Source: Sulfurospirillaceae bacterium (GTDB lineage Bacteria > Campylobacterota > Campylobacteria > Campylobacterales > Sulfurospirillaceae). From it: a DNA stretch of 38,920 bases. How positions within the stretch are numbered: the stretch's first letter is position 1; every line of letters starts with the position of its first letter. The DNA lies in the NCBI GenBank assembly GCA_028705785.1, contig JAQWCT010000002.1, forward strand, positions 1-38,920, in the 5' to 3' direction. A model generated the notes under the pieces. The model was given only the letters and a program-made list of their open reading frames with translations, was not told the origin of the DNA and searched no databases. The translations under genes and the position numbers were made by a program. Shown in pieces: positions 15,912 to 23,474 of the stretch.

Positions 15912-17303
15912 ATGATGGAAACACCACTTTATCTCGAAGAGAGAAGTTTGGTGAAACGATTTAGTGGTCCTTTACCTATTTTACTCAATACCATTTTTGT
16001 CTTGGCATTGTTTTATGTGACATGGTGGATATTTCAAGACCCGCGTGGAATTATGCGGATGTATACACCGTATGTGGGGTACATGTGGTGTCGGTGGTTG
16101 TTGGTTATTATGATTTGGATTGCGTACATCTTTGATTTTTGGCCTTTTAGTCGATCATGGCTGAGAAATACGCATCCTGTGCTTAAAGGTATTGTGCTCA
16201 CCACACTAACAGTGCTTCTTTTTGCCATTGTGCTGAAAGGGTTTTTTGAGACGATTTTAGGGGATTATGCGATTGCTTATTTTAGCCCTGAGCGCCTTCA
16301 AAAAGAGGGAGTAGTCGAATTTTGGGCATTAGAATACTCAGCACAAGCGATTTTGATGTTTGCCGCCATTGCTTCATGGCTTAGTCCTGCGTGGGTAGTT
16401 GCGATGGAAGGGGCACCTTGGGACAAACTGCCTCAGCCAGTGAAGGGTTTTTCTATTTTGATGTTTACCTTTTTTATCAGTGTGATTGTCTATTTTGTGG
16501 CATTTCACTCTCATATGGCGATTTTATTTGACCCTTGGCAAAAATTTGCAGCGATTACCCCTCCGTGGTGGGAAAACTTTGCTGATACGGTACATGGTAA
16601 CTTTAACATTGCATGGATTATGTGCTGTACAGTAGTTGTATGGCTGCACGAAACCATTTGGGAGCGTTATCCATTTTCAATGATAGAAAATCCATGGCTT
16701 CGTCGTACAGCATCATTTTTTGGCATCATTGCTATTGCTGTAGCTCTTAGTTTCTTTCTCTATTTTGCGCAAGAGTTGGTTTGGGGTGAAGCTATTAGAG
16801 GTACAAAAAGAGATGCAGCACCGGATTGGCGATGGTTACATGTCGGTGAGATGGCGATTTTCTGGTTACTGCCGGCACTTTATATGCATTTTTATATGAA
16901 AAATGGCATCAATCGTTTCAGTCAAACCACCAATATTTTACTTCGCACGATTGCTTCTGTACTTGCGGCTGTGGTGATTTATTATGTTTACTATAAAACA
17001 TCACATTTTTTCTTAGGTACACAAAAAGGTTTTTCACATCCACAACAATTTCCGATGATTCCCCTTATTTGGTTGATTAATGTGATGTTGATTAACTACT
17101 GGTTTATGGATGGCTGGCCAGGATGGCGTTTGGCACAGGCGAGTGAAAAAGCTCCCGTTACCCATGTTAGCTATAGTAGTGCAACACTCTCACCTTCGTT
17201 TTACAAAGGGGTTATTGGTGGAACACTCGGTGGCGTAGTTGTTTATTTTGTCATTATTTATATGATTCCGATGATGGGCTCAATGCTCATTATTTTCAAA
17301 TAA
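15912..17303 (+). CDS. Polytopic His/Trp-rich membrane protein of unknown function
   Basis: I do not recognise this 463-residue protein. It has about ten to twelve hydrophobic segments and is unusually rich in Trp. Histidines at or near helix ends are notable: FHSH, TVHGN, WLHET, WLHVGE, MHFY and TSHFF. These could be heme or metal ligands, but no named motif is present. It begins after AAGGAGG (start ATG at 15912; a second ATG at 15915 is equally usable). It is first in an operon with a Tat-exported metallo-beta-lactamase-fold protein (10 nt later) and a COG0523 GTPase. That context suggests a membrane-bound metalloprotein or the anchor of one (inference). The promoter carries response-regulator repeats. 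Confidence 0.75.
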   Translation: MMETPLYLEERSLVKRFSGPLPILLNTIFVLALFYVTWWIFQDPRGIMRMYTPYVGYMWCRWLLVIMIWIAYIFDFWPFSRSWLRNTHPVLKGIVLTTLTVLLFAIVLKGFFETILGDYAIAYFSPERLQKEGVVEFWALEYSAQAILMFAAIASWLSPAWVVAMEGAPWDKLPQPVKGFSILMFTFFISVIVYFVAFHSHMAILFDPWQKFAAITPPWWENFADTVHGNFNIAWIMCCTVVVWLHETIWERYPFSMIENPWLRRTASFFGIIAIAVALSFFLYFAQELVWGEAIRGTKRDAAPDWRWLHVGEMAIFWLLPALYMHFYMKNGINRFSQTTNILLRTIASVLAAVVIYYVYYKTSHFFLGTQKGFSHPQQFPMIPLIWLINVMLINYWFMDGWPGWRLAQASEKAPVTHVSYSSATLSPSFYKGVIGGTLGGVVVYFVIIYMIPMMGSMLIIFK

Positions 17304-17313
17304 GGAGGAAATC

Positions 17314-18477
17314 ATGTCAATCGAAAATGAAAACACAAGGCGAGATTTTCTCAAAGGCGCAGTTACGGGGCTTGGGTTTGGTACACTTGCTACCATGGGC
17401 GTTTTTTCATACTCTTCTATGCGTTCATTTTTCCTTCCACAAGCAGATCGAAAAATGGCAAGTTTTGGTGCATGTAAGAGTGTCAAAATTACTAATATTT
17501 CAGAAACGAGCTGGTTCGATAATGCCACTTTAATGGGCGATATGAAAGGCGCTGGTGGACTTTTGGTTGACCAGTACCTTTACAACTGGCCTCCTTTTGG
17601 AGATGGTAGTGGGCTTGCTAAAGGGAGTTATGATAAGGGTATGGCAAAGATTAAACATCTCTTGCCTCATAAACTTGAAGAAGCGTGGGAAGTGGTAAAA
17701 ACCAACAGTGTTCATCCTGAAAATGCAGGTGGATTTGCGGCACTTATTGAGATTGAGCGCCTAGATGGTGTAAAGAAAAAATACTTGCTTGATAGTGGTT
17801 GGTCGTATGAATGGATGGATAAGGCATTTAAACGAGAGGGCATTGATAAGATGCTTGCTAATGGTGAAATTGAAGCGTTGATTTTATCGCATGAGCATTT
17901 TGACCATTTTTGGGGTTTGCCTGTTACGATGAAGTATGCGCCCAATATCAAAATCATCATTCCTGATGGTTTTTACAAAGAGGGCTTACAATACATCAAA
18001 GACTCAGGTCACAAAGGCGAACTTGTGGTTTTCAAAAAAGGTAAAAATGACATTGAACCAGGACTTTGTGCTTATACTTTTGATGTTCCTATCATTTGCC
18101 GTGTTTTTGGAGAGCAGTCTATCTTTGCTAATGTTGAGGGTAAAGGTTTGGTCAGTATCTCAGGGTGTTGTCATCAAGGCATTATTCAATTTATTGCTAC
18201 GGCAAAAAATGAGCTCAAATATGACAATGACCAGATGTATGGCATCTATGGAGGTTTACATATCTCTCCATTTGACGATTGGGATCCAAAGTATGATGAC
18301 CTTGTTATCTCTTTAGGAAAATGGGACTTTAAAACGATAGGGTGCAACCACTGTACAGGTCTTTTGACAGCTGAGAAGTTTGTTCGAGCAGGTTATCCTG
18401 TCGTCAAAGGTACGGCGCAACACCGTTCAAAAAGCCACTCGTATTTGGGCAATGGAGATACGATTACTTTTGGATAA
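17314..18477 (+). CDS. Tat-exported metallo-beta-lactamase-fold hydrolase (COG1237-like)
   Basis: This 387-residue protein starts with a twin-arginine signal, TRRDFLKGAV (Arg9-Arg10) followed by a hydrophobic stretch, so it should be folded with its metal in the cytoplasm and exported. The metallo-beta-lactamase HxHxDH motif is SHEHFDH (His193, His195, Asp197, His198). Later features are SGCCHQGI near residue 287, YGGLH, and GCNHCTGLLTAEKF, the pattern of the COG1237 branch once linked to dihydropterin-aminobenzene-phosphate synthase. Substrate is unknown. The ribosome binding site AAGGAGG precedes the start. It lies 10 nt after the membrane protein gene. A strong hairpin terminator separates it from the COG0523 gene. 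Confidence 0.85.
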   Translation: MSIENENTRRDFLKGAVTGLGFGTLATMGVFSYSSMRSFFLPQADRKMASFGACKSVKITNISETSWFDNATLMGDMKGAGGLLVDQYLYNWPPFGDGSGLAKGSYDKGMAKIKHLLPHKLEEAWEVVKTNSVHPENAGGFAALIEIERLDGVKKKYLLDSGWSYEWMDKAFKREGIDKMLANGEIEALILSHEHFDHFWGLPVTMKYAPNIKIIIPDGFYKEGLQYIKDSGHKGELVVFKKGKNDIEPGLCAYTFDVPIICRVFGEQSIFANVEGKGLVSISGCCHQGIIQFIATAKNELKYDNDQMYGIYGGLHISPFDDWDPKYDDLVISLGKWDFKTIGCNHCTGLLTAEKFVRAGYPVVKGTAQHRSKSHSYLGNGDTITFG

Positions 18478-18483
18478 ACAAGT

Positions 18484-18515
18484 AAAGAGCCAAAGGTTTA
18501 TCTTTTGGCTCTTTT
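18484..18515 (+). terminator. Intra-locus terminator or attenuator
   Basis: AAAGAGCCAAA/TTTTGGCTCTTT forms an 11-bp stem with an 8-nt loop and a short T-run. It lies 7 nt after the metallo-beta-lactamase gene stop and directly before the Shine-Dalgarno of the COG0523 gene, so it would reduce expression of that gene relative to the first two. Confidence 0.8.
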
Positions 18516-18527
18516 AAGGAGATGAAG

Positions 18528-20324
18528 ATGAATATATCAGAACTTTATCCAGCGCATTTTGATTATTCGGCGCAGAGTTATATGGCTTTGATGCGCTCCA
18601 TCTTGATTAAAGCGTCGTATGATAGTGTGCTTAAAAAAATTACAGGCTATAAAGGGATGTATCTGTGTCAAGATCCTAAAGAGTGTTGGACACTTAAATT
18701 TGACCAATTTGTAGGTATTTTTGGTATGGTATTTTCAGAAACAAACGAAGGGTTTGGACGCTTTCATTTGTACTATTTTCCCTCACCCAAAGAGGCATTA
18801 ATTGAGAAATTTTCACTCTTGGAAGCCTTGCTAAGTCAAGAAGAAGATTTTATCGATAAAGTGCGCTCTTTCGCCCAATATCCCGAGCTTTTGAGTCAAT
18901 TTTATATCGGCAGTTTAGCCTTACATGTAAGCTTTGAATCCCAAACACTCTTGCTTTTTTACGAGACACTTTTGCGCCAAAGAATTTACAGCAAAGCGGG
19001 TGTTTTTTCTCCGTGGCAAAAAGAGATGTGTGTGATTGAAGCGGGTGGTTTGGATAAGGATTTACCTTGTTTTCGCTTGGTTCTTCCTGTGATGAATTTC
19101 CTCAATACTGCCATTACAAGGCTTACATGTAACGCTCCCTCATACTTTAAACTCTTCAAAGCGCGCTCTTTTAGCCTAGCATATGATGCCAAAGGTGTGT
19201 TTGAAAAAACACTTGAACGCCCCGAGACAAAACTCTTTGTCGCGTTAGGATATGGCGAGACTGATTTTGATGCTTTGGTGCAAATGCCTTTAGCGCATGA
19301 AAAAGCAGAAGTGGTGAGTGAGCAGATGAGTTTAAATAGTTTTTTACAAAAAGCGCCGTGGTATGACCAAAGTGAGAACAAAGCCTCTCCTCTCATGTGG
19401 GCACACAAAGAGACCATGAAGCCAAAGTTGGTTGTGGTGACGGGGTTTTTAGGCTCAGGAAAAACCAATTTTTTACAGCATTATATTGAGTATGAGACAG
19501 AGAAAAACCGTTTTGTGGGCATTATTCAAAATGAGATAGGGAAAACGGGTTTGGATGGGAAGCTAGTAGATTATGATTATTCGTTGGTGGAGCTTGATGA
19601 GGGATGTGTGTGTTGTTCTCTTTGCGGACAGCTACGCATAGGCGTCAACACACTGATGAAAAATACTACGCCAGATACCATTTTACTAGAAACCACAGGT
19701 GTTGCTAATCCTTTCAATCTTTTGAGTGAGCTGAATGAACTCGAAGATATCGTTGATTTAGAGGCGATTGTCACCGTGGTTGATGGAAGTAGTGCGCTTT
19801 ATTTGGCAGGGGAGTATCGTATTTTTTTAGACCAGATTCGCTCAGCTGATGTCATCTTACTGAATAAAACCGATTTGATGAGTGAAGCAGAAATAGAAAA
19901 AGTCGAACAGCTTTTATATGAAAATAATCGTTGTGCAAAAGTCATTCACACGGTACAATGCGATATCCATCCTCATATTTTAGCCATTTCTCTTAATGCG
20001 TCAACTGCACAAATTGCCTCTTTGATTGCGGAAGACGATGAGGTTAAATATACGCATCTTCAAGACAATCTCTCAAGCCTCAAAGTTAATATTCAAAAAT
20101 CTGTGAATAAAGAACGATTTGAAGCGTATTTAAAAGCTTTGCCTTCCTCGATTTTTAGGCTTAAAGGTATCGTCCAGTTTGAAGATGAACCTCACCAATG
20201 CGTTGTTCAATTCGTACATGGTCGCTATGAGTTTGTCGTCCAAAGGGAAGACCAAATCCATGAATCATTTTTGGTCTATATTGGGAAAAATATGAATCAA
20301 TTTTATATTCCCTCTGTTTTTTAA
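18528..20324 (+). CDS. COG0523 (CobW/ZNG-like) metallochaperone GTPase with a long N-terminal extension
   Basis: COG0523 G3E GTPases deliver Zn, Co or similar metals to client proteins. The ATG at 18528 is chosen because AAGGAG (18516-18521) lies 6 nt upstream; the in-frame ATG at 18522 abuts it. The 598-residue protein is long for the family: residues 1 to about 295 form an extension that I do not recognise, with no signal peptide. The GTPase follows: Walker A GFLGSGKT near residues 306-313, the metal-binding GCVCC near 359-363, ETTGVANP, VVDGSSALY and the NKTD guanine-specificity motif. The C-terminal CobW_C region has FRLKGIVQF. Two TTACATGTAA copies lie in the extension. The context suggests service to the upstream metalloproteins. 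Confidence 0.88.
   Translation: MNISELYPAHFDYSAQSYMALMRSILIKASYDSVLKKITGYKGMYLCQDPKECWTLKFDQFVGIFGMVFSETNEGFGRFHLYYFPSPKEALIEKFSLLEALLSQEEDFIDKVRSFAQYPELLSQFYIGSLALHVSFESQTLLLFYETLLRQRIYSKAGVFSPWQKEMCVIEAGGLDKDLPCFRLVLPVMNFLNTAITRLTCNAPSYFKLFKARSFSLAYDAKGVFEKTLERPETKLFVALGYGETDFDALVQMPLAHEKAEVVSEQMSLNSFLQKAPWYDQSENKASPLMWAHKETMKPKLVVVTGFLGSGKTNFLQHYIEYETEKNRFVGIIQNEIGKTGLDGKLVDYDYSLVELDEGCVCCSLCGQLRIGVNTLMKNTTPDTILLETTGVANPFNLLSELNELEDIVDLEAIVTVVDGSSALYLAGEYRIFLDQIRSADVILLNKTDLMSEAEIEKVEQLLYENNRCAKVIHTVQCDIHPHILAISLNASTAQIASLIAEDDEVKYTHLQDNLSSLKVNIQKSVNKERFEAYLKALPSSIFRLKGIVQFEDEPHQCVVQFVHGRYEFVVQREDQIHESFLVYIGKNMNQFYIPSVF
18921..18930. repeat. TTACATGTAA palindrome, copy 10 (in the COG0523 gene)
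   Basis: Exact copy, read as ALHVS, in the N-terminal extension. Confidence 0.95.
19123..19132. repeat. TTACATGTAA palindrome, copy 11 (in the COG0523 gene)
   Basis: Exact copy only 202 bp from copy 10, read in the other permitted frame as RLTCN. It is the only copy followed by C rather than a purine. Confidence 0.95.
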
Positions 20325-20336
20325 AAGCTTTTTCAT

Positions 20337-20370
20337 TGTTACCCACTGTTTACTCCTTTAGCGTTAAGAT
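20337..20370 (+). promoter_or_regulatory. Promoter of the EF-hand gene with TTAC direct repeats
   Basis: TTAC cores at 20339 and 20350 are 11 bp apart (TGTTAC and TGTTTAC), followed after exactly 11 bp by a -10-like TAAGAT (20365-20370). The promoter of the regulator gene at 21144 has the same spacings, which suggests a common OmpR-family activator. Confidence 0.6.
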
Positions 20371-20411
20371 GCATATGGGAAAAGCTCCCAAATACAACAA
20401 AGGAGGAGACG

Positions 20412-21068
20412 ATGAATATTGGTTCAAATTCTCTCTATGGGGTATCTGCCTACTCTTCTAGCAGTAGCACGAGTAGTACAAGTTCCATGAGTTCAAAATT
20501 CGCAGAAGAGTTGCTTACTTCTATGGATAGTGATTCAAGTGGTACTGTGGATAGTGCAGAATTTAGCAGTGCGGCTCTTGCACTCTCAAGTTCTAATGAT
20601 GAGAGTTCAACACAAGAAGCATTTGCAGCACTTGATACCAATGAAGATGGCGTTGTGAGCATTGATGAGCTCACCAGTTCTATAGAGGCTATCATGGAAC
20701 AACAAAAAGGAGCAATGGTAGCTGGAGGTACACCACCACCGCCACCACCTTCACAAGAGGAAGATACAGGCTATACGCAAGAAGAACTCACTGCTATGGC
20801 GAGTGAAACTTCTTCTACAGAGAGTACCCTTTCTTCATTATTTGAGTCATTGGCTACGAACTTTGATTCAGCCGATACCAATAGTGATGGTAAAGTGACT
20901 TCTGCTGAAGCGATGGCCTATGAAGAATCCACTAAACAAACGAGTGTTGGTACAACATCAAGTAGTGATAGTGAAGACGGATTGATGAAAAAGCTGTTGG
21001 AGCAGATTATCGCTCAGTATGCTAATCAAAATAGCATCAGTACTTCTGCTATCAACCTTAGCGCATAG
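20412..21068 (+). CDS. EF-hand calcium-binding protein with Ser-rich and poly-Pro segments
   Basis: This 218-residue protein has three canonical EF-hand loops: residues 39-50 (DSDSSGTVDSAE), 75-86 (DTNEDGVVSIDE) and 155-166 (DTNSDGKVTSAE), each with Asp at 1, Gly at 6 and Glu at 12. The N-terminus is a run of Ser and Thr (about residues 11-28), and a six-Pro stretch links the EF pair to the third hand. There is no classical Sec signal, so its location is uncertain. It is preceded by AAAGGAGG and by a promoter matching that of the next regulator gene, so it is probably controlled by that two-component system (inference). Role: calcium buffering or sensing, or calcium-stabilised structure. Confidence 0.85.
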   Translation: MNIGSNSLYGVSAYSSSSSTSSTSSMSSKFAEELLTSMDSDSSGTVDSAEFSSAALALSSSNDESSTQEAFAALDTNEDGVVSIDELTSSIEAIMEQQKGAMVAGGTPPPPPPSQEEDTGYTQEELTAMASETSSTESTLSSLFESLATNFDSADTNSDGKVTSAEAMAYEESTKQTSVGTTSSSDSEDGLMKKLLEQIIAQYANQNSISTSAINLSA

Positions 21069-21078
21069 TCCCATCAAG

Positions 21079-21107
21079 CCACGCTCTAAGCAAGGCGTGG
21101 TTTTGTT
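21079..21107 (+). terminator. Terminator after the EF-hand gene
   Basis: CCACGC (21079-21084) pairs with GCGTGG (21095-21100), followed by TTTTGTT. The T-run overlaps the first TTAC repeat of the following promoter. Confidence 0.75.
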
Positions 21108-21137
21108 ACTTTTGATTTACTTTTCCTTTGATATAAT
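21105..21137 (+). promoter_or_regulatory. Promoter of the ArsRS-type pair with TTAC direct repeats
   Basis: GTTAC and TTTAC have their TTAC cores at 21106 and 21117, 11 bp apart, followed after exactly 11 bp by TATAAT (21132-21137). The transcript would start just before the ATG at 21144, giving a very short or absent leader. Autoregulation by the encoded regulator is likely (inference). Confidence 0.65.
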
Positions 21138-21143
21138 CAAGCT

Positions 21144-21812
21144 ATGATAAAAATACTCCTCATCGAAGATGATGTTGAATTAGCCAGCTTGCTTCAAGCA
21201 GCACTATTGGTGGAAGCTATTGAAGTAAAGCTCGCTTTTACACCGCTTGAAGGCTTGACTGCTTTGCAAAATGAATCTTTTGATGCGCTCGTCCTTGACC
21301 TCTCTTTACCCCAAATTGATGGACTTGAAATTTGCAGAATTGTCCATGAATCCATCCCCAATCTTCCCATCATCATCTCCTCAGCAAGGTCAGATATGAA
21401 CGATAAAGTGATGGGTTTTGAGCGAGGGGCTGATGACTTTTTACCCAAACCTTACGACCCAAGAGAGTTGGCTTTTCGTCTTCGTGCCATCCTAAGAAGG
21501 GGTGTTTTGATTCCCGAAAGTGAAGCGCTTTTTCATATTGATGAGGCAAAACATCTTATTTCTCGCGGGCAAAATGCTTTGCGTCTTACGCAAGCGGAGT
21601 ATGACATCGTTGCGTACATGCTTAAAAAAGCGGGTTTTGTGATTTCTAGAGAAGAGTTATTGCTCAATATTGGGTCGATTAAATATGAAAGTAGTTTGAA
21701 AAGCATTGATGTTATTATGGGGCGGATTCGTCAAAAAATCGGAGATAATCCTAAAAAACCACGGTTTATTCTCTCCATTCGAGGTGTGGGGTATAAGTTT
21801 ATCAATGCGTAA
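21144..21812 (+). CDS. OmpR-type response regulator (ArsR-type partner)
   Basis: This 222-residue regulator has a receiver domain (residues 1-118) with EDD at 8-10, phosphorylation site Asp52 in LDLSLPQIDG and Lys at KPYD, then a winged-helix DNA-binding domain (LTQAEYDIVAYMLKKAG; SIDVIMGRIRQKIGDNPKKPRFILSIRGVGYKF, with the typical RGVGYKF wing). It overlaps the kinase start by 8 nt. Only about 6 nt separate its -10 box from its ATG, so the mRNA may be leaderless or nearly so; no clear Shine-Dalgarno is seen. The same promoter architecture lies before the EF-hand gene. Confidence 0.93.
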   Translation: MIKILLIEDDVELASLLQAALLVEAIEVKLAFTPLEGLTALQNESFDALVLDLSLPQIDGLEICRIVHESIPNLPIIISSARSDMNDKVMGFERGADDFLPKPYDPRELAFRLRAILRRGVLIPESEALFHIDEAKHLISRGQNALRLTQAEYDIVAYMLKKAGFVISREELLLNIGSIKYESSLKSIDVIMGRIRQKIGDNPKKPRFILSIRGVGYKFINA

Positions 21813-23037
21813 AGTTTCTATTATCACCCTTGTGACTGTCTTTTTTGCCCTGACTATCGTGGTGATTAACATCGCCTTAATACTTGAGTACAAAAGGCAA
21901 GTAAGTGACTTGCAGCTTTTTGCATTTCAGCGCTTTGTGATGGGCATGAAAATGATGCGTGATATGCCAGAAGATTTGGATGAACAACTCTCAAAGCTAG
22001 GTATTCGTGTGAGTGAAAAAGAGATGAAGTTACTTCAAAGAGAAGGTGAAAAACTGTTTGAAGACCCTTTTGCTGATGTCGTTTTGTATGAAAAAAAGCT
22101 TTATTTTGTGCCAAGATCACCACCTTCATTTCCGCCAAATGCTCTAAAAAATATGCCTCCACCCCCTCATTTTAGAGGTCCACCTCCTATTTTAGAAGAC
22201 AAAGGGGAGTTTTCTGCGGGTCGCGTTTGGATTTTAAGTGCAGTGGTCAATGTTCTTCTTATCCTTTTCTTTGTCATTGTTTTGCGTAAACTTTTAGGTC
22301 TTCGCAAGCTTAAAAGTGCGATTAGGGCTTTTGGAAATGAGCGAGAATTTAAACCCATTGTATTGGAGAGTGCAGATGAATTGGGTGAAATTGCGATGGA
22401 ATTTAACCAAGCAATGGAAAAAATACATCATTTAAAAGAGGCAAGAACGCTCTTTTTACGCAATATTTTGCATGAGCTAAAAACGCCCATTATGAAAGGG
22501 CGAATACTGTCACAATCACTCGAAAACCCTAAGAAAAAAGAGCCTTTAGAGAGAGTTTTTACAAGGCTTGAGAGTTTGTTAGGAGAGATGGTTAAAGTGG
22601 AAAAACTCACTTCCAATGAATGGGTAGTGGATAAAAAAGAGTATCGATTGGTAGATGTGCTTGACCATGCACGCGACCTTTTGATGAGTGATACGAGTCG
22701 TTTAAAAGTTAATGCCAACATTGAAGCACCTATTGTGTGTGTTGATTTTGAACTTTTTGCGACAGCGCTTAAAAATTTACTCGATAATGCACTGAAATAT
22801 TCTGTAGGTGAAGTTGAAGTAAGCATTGATGACAAACAAATAGGCGTTTGTAGTGTTGGAGAAAAGTTACACCAAGAACGACTTGATTTTTCAAAAGCCT
22901 TCAACCGTGAGACGGAAGGTGCTCCAAACGGTCTAGGACTAGGGCTTTACATCGCCAATGCTATCATTACTAAACATGGCTTTGCCCTTAAGTACTTACA
23001 TGTAAAAGGGCAAAATTGTTTTGTGATAGTTATATGA
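21805..23037 (+). CDS. ArsS-family sensor histidine kinase
   Basis: This 410-residue membrane kinase resembles ArsS-type kinases of Campylobacterota, whose Helicobacter member responds to acid. The ATG at 21805 is chosen since it overlaps the regulator stop in the usual coupled way and starts TM1 (residues 4-27); the longer frame to 21706 lies inside the regulator. The periplasmic loop (about 30-140) ends in a Pro-rich stretch. TM2 is near 141-161, followed by HAMP. The H-box is FLRNILHELKTPIMKG (His223) and the N-box NLLDNALKYS. The ATP-binding part is short: the usual DxGxG G1 box is not visible (GVCSVGEKL instead), while GLGLGLYIA is present. TTACATGTAA copy 12 encodes YLHVK near the end. 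Confidence 0.88.
   Translation: MRKVSIITLVTVFFALTIVVINIALILEYKRQVSDLQLFAFQRFVMGMKMMRDMPEDLDEQLSKLGIRVSEKEMKLLQREGEKLFEDPFADVVLYEKKLYFVPRSPPSFPPNALKNMPPPPHFRGPPPILEDKGEFSAGRVWILSAVVNVLLILFFVIVLRKLLGLRKLKSAIRAFGNEREFKPIVLESADELGEIAMEFNQAMEKIHHLKEARTLFLRNILHELKTPIMKGRILSQSLENPKKKEPLERVFTRLESLLGEMVKVEKLTSNEWVVDKKEYRLVDVLDHARDLLMSDTSRLKVNANIEAPIVCVDFELFATALKNLLDNALKYSVGEVEVSIDDKQIGVCSVGEKLHQERLDFSKAFNRETEGAPNGLGLGLYIANAIITKHGFALKYLHVKGQNCFVIVI
22996..23005. repeat. TTACATGTAA palindrome, copy 12 (end of the ArsS-type kinase gene)
   Basis: Exact copy ten codons before the stop, read as YLHVK. Confidence 0.95.
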
Positions 23038-23389
23038 TGTCCTTGAGCTTTTCTTTGAGAATGTGTGGCGTAAAAGGTTTAATGATATAGTTATTAACAC
23101 CCTCTTTAATCGCCGTGATAACTTCTCTCTTGCCGCCCTCTGTTGTAATCATAATGATAGGCGTATGCTTGTACGCTTCCATAGATCTTGCAGTTTTGAC
23201 AAGTTCCAATCCATTCATGCGTGGCATATTCCAGTCAGTCATAATGGCATCAAATTGTGTTTCTTTCATTTTTTTGAGTGCATCCACGCCATCTTCGGCT
23301 TCGGTGACTTCAAAGTAACCAATGCTTCCTAATGTATTGCACACGATTCTTCGCATGGTTGAGCTATCATCAACGACTAAAAAGTGCAT
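23030..23389 (-). CDS. cheY: CheY-type chemotaxis response regulator
   Basis: This 119-residue single-domain receiver strongly resembles Campylobacter CheY, which binds the flagellar motor switch when phosphorylated. The start reads MHFLVVDDSSTMRRI with the acidic pair Asp7-Asp8. The phosphorylation site is Asp52 in MTDWNMPRMNGLELV, the conserved Thr is in MITTEGGK and the switch Lys104 in IIKPFTP. The ribosome binding site AAAGGA precedes the ATG. It converges with the ArsS-type kinase gene, overlapping its end by 8 nt. No chemotaxis kinase gene is nearby; the chemoreceptor at 10128-12263 is the only related gene in the window. Confidence 0.92.
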   Translation of the reverse strand: MHFLVVDDSSTMRRIVCNTLGSIGYFEVTEAEDGVDALKKMKETQFDAIMTDWNMPRMNGLELVKTARSMEAYKHTPIIMITTEGGKREVITAIKEGVNNYIIKPFTPHILKEKLKDII

Positions 23390-23411
23390 TCTTCATCCTT
23401 TGTTTTTATTC

Positions 23412-23421
23412 TTACATGTAA
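23412..23421. repeat. TTACATGTAA palindrome, copy 13 (cheY / methyltransferase gap)
   Basis: Exact copy in the divergent gap, 22 bp upstream of the cheY start and 54 bp upstream of the methyltransferase start. Confidence 0.95.
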
Positions 23422-23474
23422 GAAGCAAAAAGTGTTCTACTTTTGGTATCATAATGAAAAAAAGTGGAGGGACA

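Noticed and set aside
16827..16836. TTACATGTCG in the membrane protein gene, and similar CGACATGTAA (9371) and AAACATGTAA (24622)
   Set aside because: Two mismatches each; at this distance chance matches to ACATGT are expected, so they were not counted as palindrome copies.
20709..20754. Poly-Pro/CCACCACC stretch in the EF-hand gene as a regulatory repeat
   Set aside because: It is explained by the Pro-rich linker of the protein.
23412..23421. The palindrome as the proven target of the adjacent adenine methylase
   Set aside because: Proximity alone is no evidence; kept only as a test in the findings.
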